A stretch of DNA of 64,000 nucleotides from Eunapius fragilis (lineage: Eukaryota > Porifera > Demospongiae > Spongillida > Spongillidae), in contig OY811973.1 of assembly GCA_963681505.1 (NCBI GenBank), forward strand, positions 13,142,268 to 13,206,267. The letters run 5' to 3'. The position numbers and the translations under genes are program-made. A model generated the notes under the pieces. It did no database searches. It was not told the DNA's origin and saw only the letters and a list, made by a program, of their open reading frames with translations. Positions 33,933 to 45,850 of the stretch are shown in pieces (positions within the stretch are counted from its first letter, which is position 1; the number at the start of each line of letters is the position of its first letter).

Positions 33933-36900
33933 GTAAGTGATCCATAAATATGGTCATACACATTGAATGATGTTCTGTCTATGTACATGTATGATATTTT
34001 GTGGAGTTACACATTGCAGAAGTTGTGTTTACATCAGAACACACTCTGCCCAGCTGTGGAACACACTATGGGATGCATGTTTCAATAGCATCACTTACAC
34101 TGTTGTCACGTTGCTGCATGCATGTATGTATGACCTATGGGTCTGAAAGAAAACAGAATTGAACATCACATCTGAGTTCTGATGCGAAAAGAGTTACCCC
34201 AGCGCATCTATTTATAAATGTGTGGATAGTCTGTCTATCCTTGACGTCTGTTCGTTTCTTGAGCATGTGGCTAGGCTGTTTTAGAAAAAAAGTGATCTTT
34301 CAATTCCTTTAAGGTGATACTCAAAAATGTATGCAGAGCTGCAACAGGCCTCTAGTTTAAATCAAAATGGCAATTGAAAGTGGAAGCCAAGTTTACTCAT
34401 GGGTGTTACTCATTAAAGTCTGCGACACCATCAAGGAAGTAAAATAAAAGGTGTCTTTGGGGTAGGTTAGACATATTGTTTTCCGCAGACCATCTCGTAT
34501 TATTAAAAATTCAGTGAGTTGAAACTAATGAGCGAGACTATTATCTAATACTATAATTTCCATCGTACGTACGTACGTCCGCGTAACTCATATATATACT
34601 CGGCCTAGCACAGATTGGTTGCTAGGCATGTACGCGTACCTAGCTACCAATAGGAACGACCACCTCCCACATAAAAGGCGGTCGCAATGACAGCTGGTTT
34701 CCACTTCACATTTAATATCTAAATTTTTTTAAAATTCAAAGTGGGGGAGGGGGGGAAACTGCTTAAGTGCCGAAAGAATAAAAGCAACGCTATTGTGGTT
34801 CACTCTGAAGTCTCATCGTACAGGCCGAGAACATGTAGTTACTATCTGCAATTGCGCGGGCATGTTATAGAGGTTGCGTAGTAACCGTTTAGAACAGGTG
34901 ATAGATCAGTTATATATGCAACATTTGGTAAAACAGCCGGTTGAAAAAAGAGGAGCTAGGAGGTAGACCAACTGTTCATCTGCATGGCAAATGAATAGCG
35001 AGACGAATGATCAGCCCGTGATTTTTCACGGGGACACACTAGTTAACGATAATTAACAAGTAGCGTGTGTGATCACTATCACATGAAAACACTTCGAAAT
35101 GTTTACATATACAAAAGGGTCTCTGGGCGCGAAAACAAAGTCAAATGGATCACAAAAGCGCAATAGTCATATACAAAAGGGCCTCTGGGAGCAAATAAAG
35201 CTACAAGGAGCGGCCCTTATCTAACACTAAGCAAACCATGGTTCTGAACAGTTATTTTAGCGACAACTGTTGTTTACACAGTCTAAAGGTGGCGTCAGTA
35301 ATGAGGCTAAACAGTAAAGAATGTATTCTTGAAAATCAAACAGACAGTGTAAAAGCAGAAAACGAGATATTGTATTTTTAGAGGTAGCAATACATGCAGA
35401 ATATGATTCTTTATTTTACAAAATAATGGTCGAATTGAATAAATATTTGAAGTATGTGTGTATTCATGGCATTTGTGGGTACAGGGGAAGGTTTGCTCAT
35501 CTACCTTACATTTTTACAGATACTTTGTTATCTCCGTTAGAAATGTTTTAGATGGGAAAAAAAACTGTGCATTTAGAGATACAGCTAATATTTAATATAT
35601 ATGAATAACAAAGTTATGTTTAGGAACTACATGTATTACTCTCCTGGGGTGTTTGCGAAAGAACGCAACGCTTTAAAACCCCTATAACTCAGGATCAAAA
35701 TTCATTAACTGCTTGATTTCTTTAACATATGTTGCAGTAGTTGGGCAAATACAAATAATCCAATTAGGTTTCAATTATTTTAAGCGGTTAAGTAACTGTA
35801 TCAAATCCCTCATAAATCAAAATATTCAAAGCCCTCTATTAACAAAATTATTCAAGATTGTGGTTTGCGATAATTGATTTTAATAACTAGTAATAAGTAA
35901 CACACGATCTGGATATGCGGTGGAACCTGGATATGCGGTGGAACAGTACTGATTTAGCTTCAATAGTGAGTTATTCACATTTAAGACCATCATTTGCTTT
36001 AAAGTTATTAAGGTTGAAGCTGTTATGTGGTTAATATTTTTAATAACCATCATAAATTATTCCAGTATTAAATAAAGTACAAAACACTACTTGATTTGGT
36101 AATGGATTATTTAATGGTGCGTTATTAAAACTCAAAGTTAAGAAAAACGTAGTGATCATATAGCTTTTTCAAGTTTGATTTGTTGTTTTACTTTTTCAAA
36201 GTCTCATCAATTCTATTCTGCAGTTTATAAATCACATTATTAATTAAAAGTTATCGTACATTGTTTTGTCAGTTTAGTTAATTGCAAGCTATTTGATTTT
36301 ATCTTTTGAACGGCTAAAGATAAACGAATTGTTACGATGCGGATTGTATTTGACTAAACGTGGTTATTGTACGTTCATAAATTCATTTAGATTGACAATC
36401 CTATTAATGAATTATATTCATTTTAAAGCGTTGCGCTCTTTTGCAAAGACCCTGTATATCCACCCCTTAAGAGGAGGGACCGAGCATTGGCCCGCACTAG
36501 TGTTAAGTTCAGGCGGCCATACAAGTTGGAGACCACCTTGGACTGGTGGGGGTGTTGGTCCTTGTGGCACGGTGTGAAGCATGTCTTGAGAAAGCTTGGA
36601 CAGCTTCCCTGCCCCAAGGCTCCATATTACTCCACCATAAGGGGTGCTTTGCTACATGTGCAACTACTCTGCCTCAATGTTTCAGCCCCTCCCAGTGCTC
36701 CAACCATTACATCACCGACAAACATCAATTCAGACCAGCTAACAGTGACCTGGACATCTGTTCCCATGGCTACCAGCTACAATGTCAGTATCAATGGCAG
36801 CACTCCTATCTCCCTACCTGCTAATGCTAACACATACACATTCACTGGACTGACCAATAACACAGTCTACACTGTCTCAGTGGTGGCCATCAACTGTGCT

Positions 36901-39900
36901 GGGAACAGCTATGCTGCCATGACAGCCAGAACAAGTAAGTGAGAGGGTGGGGGAGGGTGTGCTGGAGGGAGGGTGTGCTGGGGTAGCGTGTGCTCAATGG
37001 TGGCCATCAACTGTGCTGGGAGAAGTGTTCAATAATATATGGATGTAAGGGCTGGGGAGGAGTATAGTGATATGTGAAAAGGGTAATATACAACTGGTGC
37101 AGCTGTCACAAAGAAATAAGTACTTCAAAAATGTTCATAGTTACTTTACGGCACTGAGAACACATGGACTTTTATCTTAAATGTAACAATGTAACATTCT
37201 GATGGCCAAGGGTATATTTTAGAATCCCGATTTCTCTGGACTAACTGTATCATCACAAAGTGCACGGAGACCCACTGCACCCCGGAGACTGGATGAGCTA
37301 TGCTAAAAGAACGAAGTGTTTTGTCATCAGGGAGTGTACAATGTTGACACCTTTAATCGTTTCTAACCTGTTGTACTACATGTATGTAAACATGCATATG
37401 TACCCTCACTAGCTTGCTACATTGCTGACCACAGCATTGTTCTCTCTTTATTAGACCTAGCACCGCCATCAACACCACTATCACCAGTATTATCATTACC
37501 ACCTTTAAGAGGTGGGTGTCCATGACTGCTGTGTGCATCATGCATTTGGTGCTGTTCATTGGTGTACGGCACCTTTGGTGGTAACATGTGCAAATTGATG
37601 TGTATGTTCACACTTAAACCTTTGTATTTCATGTATACGTGTAGCCATGACAACATGTGTCTGTTTGCCAATAAGAAGAAATAAAATTGGTTTTTCTTTA
37701 ATTCAGCTACCTTACAGCATAATATGTTTTCATATTTGAAATATATATGCTTTCTGTAGTTCTCTATGTCTGTCAATGTAATGTTCTGCATGTGCCAGTC
37801 TGTGTCCATTCAACCTGACAAAGGGCAAGCGGACCCATTTATGTCCTGAGTTAAACTTTGTCATGGTTTACACAATCAGATGATTGAATTTGCACAGTAT
37901 TTAAACCAAATGATAAGCTTGTGGGGAAAAAAAAATTTTGTACAGTTTTTGGATCCCTAGAGCATGCAGAACATGTGTGTACCTATTAAGTAGTAGCTGG
38001 TAATAGGCCTTTAAATAATTGTATATCCTAGCAAAATAAAAAATCATATTTTGATTCCACAGGTACCGATATCTAAATGTGGCGGTTACAGAATTGCGTA
38101 CCTTTAAACACGAGCCTTTTTTTGTTGGGGGCTGAGGTATTAACAGCTTCTCATTCTGTGCCATGCTCAACATTTAAATGCTGTTCCATTGCAATAACTA
38201 GGCATCTTGGTATTATGAATGGCAAGAATATTCATAGGCATATATATATCAGTTTTTATAGTACATGTGTGGTAAAAATCCATCATTTGAACCAATTTAT
38301 ACACAGCAAAAAGGCGCAAAATCATATTCTGTGATCTGTTTTTTTTTTTTTTTTTTTCATATCTGTACCAAAATGATAACAGATATGAAAAACAGATCAC
38401 TCATACAAGAAATATATGCGGAAGCGTTCACTATTACAAAGATACTGTCATTCAAACACGAGATTATTTTTCACAGGGGGCGGAGAGGCGGGAAGGGGAG
38501 GGGGGGGGGGGCTTATAAGGGTTACCAGGCAGTCATAGGTTCTTATGTTGCAGTCATTAGGTGTGTAGTGTGTTCCCACAACTTTATCAGTGAGTTCATC
38601 ATTACCATTGACCACATTCTGCCTGTGTCCATCATCGGGTATGCTTCACAAGCACAGATCATGGAGGTGGTGGGCTATGTTGGATCATAAAGGTGATGGA
38701 GGTGGTGGGGTATATTGGATCATGGAGGTGGTGGGCTATGTTGGATCATGGAGGTGATGGAGGTGGTGGGCTATGTTGGATCATGGAGGTGGTGGGCTAT
38801 GTTGGATCATGGAGGTGGTGGAGGTGGTGGGGTATGTTGGATCATGAAGGTGATGGAGGTGGTGGGCTATGTTGGATCATGGAGGTGATGGAGGTGGTGG
38901 GCTATGGAGGTGGTGGAGGTGGTGGGCTATGTTGGATCATGAAGGTGGTGGAGGTGGTGGGGTATATTGGATCATGGAGGTGGTGGGCTATGTTGGATCA
39001 TGGAGGTGGTGGAGGTGGTGGGCTATGTTGGATCATGGAGGTGATGGAGGTGGTGGGCTCTGTTGGATCATGAAGGTGATGGAGGTGGTGGGCTATGTTG
39101 GATCATGAAGGTGGTGGAGGTGGTGGGGTATGTTGGATCATGGAGGTGATGGAGGTGGTGGGTATTTTGGATCATGGAGGTGGTGGAGGTGGTGGGCTAT
39201 GTTGGATCATGAAGGTGATGGAGGTGGTGGGCTATGTTGGATCATGGAGGTGGTGGGCTCTGTTGGATCATGGAGGTGGTGGAGGTGGTGGGGTATGTTG
39301 GATTATCAAGGTGGTGGGCTATGTTGGATCATGGAGGTGATGGAGGTGGTGGGTATGTTGGATCATGGAGGTGGTGGTGGTGGTGGGGTATGTTGGATCA
39401 TGAAGGTGATGGAGGTGGTGGGCTATGTTGGATCATGGAGGTGATGGAGGTGGTGGGCTCTGTTGGATCATGGAGGTGATGGAGGTGGTGGGCTATGTTG
39501 GATCATGGAGGTGATGGAGGTGGTGGGCTATGTTGGATCATGGAGGTGATGGAGGTGGTGGACTATGTTGGATCATGGACGTGGTGGAGGTGGTGGGCTA
39601 TGTTGGATCATGGACGTGGTGGAGGTGGTGGGCTATGTTGGATCATGGACGTGGTGGAGGTGGTGGGGTAGGTTGGATCATGGAGGTGATGGAGGTGGTG
39701 GGCTATGTTGGATCATGGAGGTGATGGAGGTGGTGGGCTATGTTGGATCATGGAGGTGGTGGGGTATGTTGGATCATGGAGGTGGTAGAGGTGGTGGGCT
39801 ATGTTGGATCATGGAGGTGGTGGAGGTGGTGGGCTATGTTGGATCATGGAGGTGGTGGAGGTGGTGGGCTATGTTGGATCATGAAGGTGATGGAGGTGGT

Positions 39901-42900
39901 GGGCTATGTTGGATCATGGAGGTGATGGAGGTGGTGGACTATGTTGGATCATGGACGTGGTGGAGGTGGTGGGCTATGTTGGATCATGGACGTGGTGGAG
40001 GTGGTGGGGTAGGTTGGATCATGGAGGTGATGGAGGTGGTGGGCTATGTTGGATCATGGAGGTGATGGAGGTGGTGGGCTATGTTGGATCATGAAGGTGA
40101 TGGAGGTGGTGGGCTATGTTGGATCATGGAGGTGATGGAGGTGGTGGGCTATGTTGGATCATGGAGGTGATGGAGGTGGTGGGCTCTGTTGGATCATGGA
40201 GGTGATGGAGGTGGTGGGCTATGTTGGATCATGGAGGTGATGGAGGTGGTGGGCTATGTTGGATCATGGAGGTGATGGAGGTGGTGGGGTAGGTTGGATC
40301 ATGGAGGTGGTGGGCTATGTTGGATCATGGAGGTGGTGGAGGTGGTGGGCTATGTTGGATCATGGAGGTGGTGGAGGTGGTGGGCTATGTTGGATCATGG
40401 AGGTGGTGGGCTATGTTGGATCATGGAGGTGGTGGAGGTGGTGGGCTATGTTGGATCATGGAGGTGGTGGATGTGGTGGGCTATGTTGGATCATGGAGGT
40501 GATGGAGGTGGTGGGGTATGTTGGATCATGGAGGTGATGGAGGTGGTAGGCTATGTTGGATCATGGAGGTGGTGGGCTATGTTGGATCTTGGAGGTGATG
40601 GAGGTGGTGGGCTATGTTGGATCATGGAGGTGATGGAGGTGGTGGGCTATGTTGGATCATGGAGGTGATGGAGGTGGTGGGCTATGTTGGATCATGGAGG
40701 TGATGGAGGTGGTGGGCTATGTTGGATCATGGAGGTGATGGAGGTGGTGGACTATGTTGGATCATGGAGGTGATGGAGGTGGTGGACTATGTTGGATCAT
40801 GGAGGTGATGGAGGTGGTGGGGTATGTTGGATCATGGAGGTGATGGAGGTGGTGGGGTATGTTGGATCATGGAGGTGATGGAGGTGGTGGGCTATGTTGG
40901 ATCATGGAGGTGGTGGGGTATGTTGGATCATGGAGGTGATGGAGGTGGTGGACTATGTTGGATCATGGAGGTGGTGGAGGAACCAGGTGAAGGTGTGAGG
41001 TATATTAGACATGGACACAAATATAATGAAGTGTAAAGAGATGGTATTGTTTAGAGGGCTTTGTGGAATGAATTCTGAATAGAGCAGTGCTGACATCTAA
41101 TAAAATTTCAGCTAAAGTCCATTCTGGTAGACATTTATGTAAGGCACACATTGATAAAGTGAATTCTATCATCAGTGCCACACATATATAGCATTGCTTC
41201 TCACTCGCATGTCAAATAGATTATGTCGTTGGTCAAATAGATTATGCTGTTGACAAATTCTATCTCTGTGCAAGCTTCAAATTTAAATGCACCACAATCT
41301 GGGGGTGATTATCAGTTCTCAAAATAACGGGCTGACATAGGTCAATTTGCGCATATGACCGCGCAACTTGCACTAGAGCAGGTCATTTGGTCCGACCATT
41401 CCGTACTGTGGTGTTAATTACATGTAGTTATGGTAGCGATTGTGACTGGGATATGCATGATGACATCTAACCAAGTGGATTGTGACAACAGCTGTTTTAG
41501 TATTAATTAGACCACATCAGCATATAAGATTATGCAGCTAGGACAACAACTTCTGAAAAAGACAGTACAGAGATAGAAGGTGAAGAGGAAATGGATATGC
41601 TCAAAAATTGGAATGACTGGATGGCTCCTTTACCTTCAGATAGTGACAATGATTAATTGTATCTAGATCTAGCACTCAACTTGATTTAACTTACACACCT
41701 GTTCTACAAACATACATGTATATACATGCATATACATATTAGGATGTCCGAACAAATCTGACAATGTCCGCCCAAAGTTAATATTGGTCTGCCAAATGTC
41801 CGACCAAAATTTGGTCCTTATTTTGAGGGCTGGATTATGGTTAATAATGCTACTGGCTTTATCTAAGACAACCAACACTAAAGTCATAGATAAGTACTAA
41901 AATATCAAGGTCAAAGAGTGACCTAATTTTGGGAAGGGGTAGAGTGATTGGTATCATATGGTCCCACCCCCTGCATTTGACCATGCTTTCTAGTGCGGAC
42001 CATACATGTTTATAAACTTGATGTGCAGTAAGACATACACAATACTTCTACTCCCATTATAAGGCCACCTACGTTCAACCCGCCCCCCTCCCTCAGCTAC
42101 TTATGCCCATGTGATTAAAGCATGACATTGTAAAGAAGCACATGGCTAAAAGGCAGACTACTGTTGTAAATGTTATGACCTGAAAATTCCACATGCAGCA
42201 TGAGCCCTAGTTTGATTGCTTTGGTAAGGCTGCATCTTTCTGAGCATGGGCTTATAATTGTACACATATCCTAGACTTGCAGGTTAGTTATTAAGTACTC
42301 AGAGAGGTTATTTTTGTTGTGTAGATTGACTTGCAATCAAATAGCATTGAAAACTGTTTAATTTCACTAACACAGTGTTAAAATCTCATCGTTGAAGTTG
42401 TATGTTATTGTTCCTCAAAGAGATAAATTCATATTCAGTCTTTCCTCAGGACATGTATGTCAAGTAACTACTTTACTTGAACCTCTGAAATTCTTGCAAT
42501 TCCTGTGCTTTTTATTGACTGAAGTTATTCATGTGGTCAAGTGAATAATTGCTGCTGAGTGATGATTTTGTGCTTAGCCTTGTCATCATCACATGTGCCC
42601 TCATAAATACTCATCCCAACAACAGGTCAGGGGCGGGCGGAAGCAGGAATAAAAGAAACGGGGGGGGGGGGTCCAGTGTGAAAAATTGAGGAAAAGTACA
42701 GTGCGTGCAAAGTTTGCCATATGCCTTACATCATTGTTCATAGGAAAGGGGGGGTCCGGACCCCCCCCCCCCCCCCCCCCTTCTTCCCACCCCCCCAAAT
42801 CCACCCCTGCAGGTAGAGTACATTGAAGCTGCTCCATTACATGTCTCATGTCTAATGTTGTTGAAATGGGATTATGACAGGGGTATGGATCTCACTATCT

Positions 42901-45818
42901 TCTGTCTTTCAACAAGCTACAGCATATTGCTTTTTTGAATGATGCTTATTATGGTTAACCTTACAATTCTGTGCTATGATTGGTTCATGATGATAAGAGG
43001 ATTAAATTTTGTTTACATTTCTTATGTAGTAAGTTTTTTCTTGCCATCACACAAACAAGTGGCTATTTCTTGTCAGCTTTGGAATTGATGCACAACTCAG
43101 TGTTAGATTAAGCTAGCTCTTATCCCTCTGTGTGCCTTTATTATTTCATCACGTACTAGTTGTAAATAGTTTTCATTTCAGCCTTGACCTGAACTGCTCA
43201 GTCCACATGCCATGGTACCTTTAAACCACTTACTAATTCTCTGTTTTACCATGCTGATGAAATCTCTTGACTCTGCTTAACTTAACAAGTCCACATTAGC
43301 TATATCAAGGGAGCAGTAACGTACTGTTTTTGCCATGTGTACATGTACCTTTGAAAAACATGCCATGGTTTATCTTTGTCAAGATGATTGCTCATAACCT
43401 AATGATCGACTATGCCATTACCTACCACCTGACTGCATATGGAAACCACTTAGCTGGGGGGGGGGGGGGGGTGGGAAGGGGATTTATACTTACAGATTTC
43501 TAGTAGAAAATTTTAAAGGGTATTTGCTTTGGCTTCATGTGCCAACTAAATAATTGTGATTGGTCTTTTGAAATTAGTAACTGAGTGCAAATTCAATCAT
43601 CAGATCAGAGTGTTAGATGCAAAGCAGTATTTGTTCCTAGTTACAGTTAGAAGTTAAAACTGTCCCTGCCCCATAAAAATTTCAGGTTAAATGGACAGGG
43701 AATCACCAATACAAGATGTGAACTTTGTGATATGTGATTCTCCCCTCCCATATCATGCATATCAGGGAGCTTTAGGGCAACAACTCTTGCTGAAAGTGTG
43801 GCAGTCCTCCTCATGATCTCTGTGGTCCTGGAGGTGTGGACTGAGACTTAGTGCAGCAATCAAGCGTAGAGGATAAGCTATATAGAGAGATAATGTTCAG
43901 TACACATGTGCTGTTTGTTACTTTTATTTATAAACATTAGCATTGCTGCGCAGAGATGGACAGTTATATTTGGCCATAAGTATGTAGTGCAACTACACTG
44001 AAGTGGTTTACATATGCAGTCTCTGGTACAGTGGGTTCAGCAAGCATGTAAAAAATTACTTATTGCACTGTAGTACGACCAATTATCTTCAAATAGCATC
44101 ATGGCCTTCTTTGAGTTTGAACTGACCTCTCAGGTCACTGGAGGGGATGTGAACTGCTTATGCCATATATGGTAATGCTGGTATTTTCACGGCATGCATT
44201 AATGGCTATCTGATGTATGATCTTTCCTGCCATCTCCAACATTGTAGTCATGGTAACCCACATATGAAATTGAGATAAAAATGTTAAAACGCCTGAATAT
44301 GTTTTAATATAAGCCCTCAGCTGAAGTCCATTGCTGATGTCCATTGCTTTATGGGCTGGTAAGAGGCACGGCTGATACATGTATGTCTAATGTCATTGTG
44401 GTCCAAGAAATGTCCTACCAAGGAATGGACAATATGGAGGCTTTGACAGCCACCCCCCACGAGTTATGCGTGGTCAAGAAGAAAGAGGAGGATAATTTCG
44501 GGACTGGGTACGAGGACAGGCAGTAGCCTTTTGTTCTCTACAAGGTTTTGCGACTTAAAACTAACAACGAAAGTACTCCCTTTAATCTTCTTGTTCCATT
44601 ACAACAATTAGCTAAATGATCCGACCATCAGGAGTCTCGCTATAAATGGGTCACGTGTTTTTAATATCCTACATGGAAGTTTTAACTTCCGATAGCCACT
44701 AACTGGTTATACTGATCTTAACCCCACTGATGGTCTGTTTCATTACTAACTAGTTACTACGCCCTTACTATTCACATCAGACCATAAAGGGGCTGCTTAA
44801 TATTTCTTTGGAGAAAATGTTTCCATTTATATTAGTGTGTGTAACACATTCGTTTGAAGGGAGCAATGTGTATATGCTTGTTCACTATGTAATGTGTGTC
44901 ATTCATCTCATACCCTTATGTCACATCATCCAATCATTCTTATGTCACATGATCTCTTCATACCACATCTCTTGAGTCACATGATCCCTTTCTATCACAT
45001 CACCTGAGATGCCATGTCCAGTGTTGATTTTTTTTTTTGCATCATCTAGGTGTGACTTCTTCAGCAATGGAAACATCAGGTGGGCAGTGTGGTGGTACAG
45101 GGAGATAGATTATAATTTCCTTCTTTTAGAACGATATATGGTTTATCTCTATGTGTTACTGTGATTACAATGAGTTCCTAATATCTAGTGTATACAAAGT
45201 TGGATTAAGAAATCTCTTAATTAACCATGTATATTTGTTTTAACCATTATTTCTTTTATCCTTCTAGGATTATAAAACTTTTACGTATAGACTAATAATA
45301 ACTCTCCTTGCTTATGGAGCATGCACATACATATGTACCCAAGGTACATATGTATGGGCACCTCAAGGTACATATGTATGTGCACCTCAAGGTACATATG
45401 TATGTGCACCTCAAGGTACATATGTATGTGCACCTCAACAGGAGCAAGTTGGCAGTGTGTACATGTTTGTTACATGTGTACACATAACCTACTAAATGGC
45501 AGGACCTACACCCATAGTCACTGATGGACCAGCACCCACCACCTCTGCTGTTGGTATTGGAGTAGGTGTTGCAGTTGCAGCCATAGTGGTGCTAGTGGTG
45601 GCCATAGTGGTGGTGGTGATGGTGATGGTGGTGGTGCAGAAGAAGAAAGGTGATCCATGTCATAGGAAAATCTTTTTAAAAGTTCCGGTTGGAAAACATC
45701 TAGGCGGGTTGTGAACAAAAGACAGCAAGTTCCGTGCTTTCCCACCCTGGGATTGGGTGGTATAAATGTAAAAACCATCCTGGTTTTGTCCTGGTTTTGT
45801 GGGAAAGGGGAGGGAAAG

Positions 45819-45850
<32 letters not shown>

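Noticed and set aside
38693-40668. Gly/Trp-rich frames in the 35/26-bp array
   Set aside because: Same artefact; the unit length is not a multiple of three and overlapping frames are equally open.
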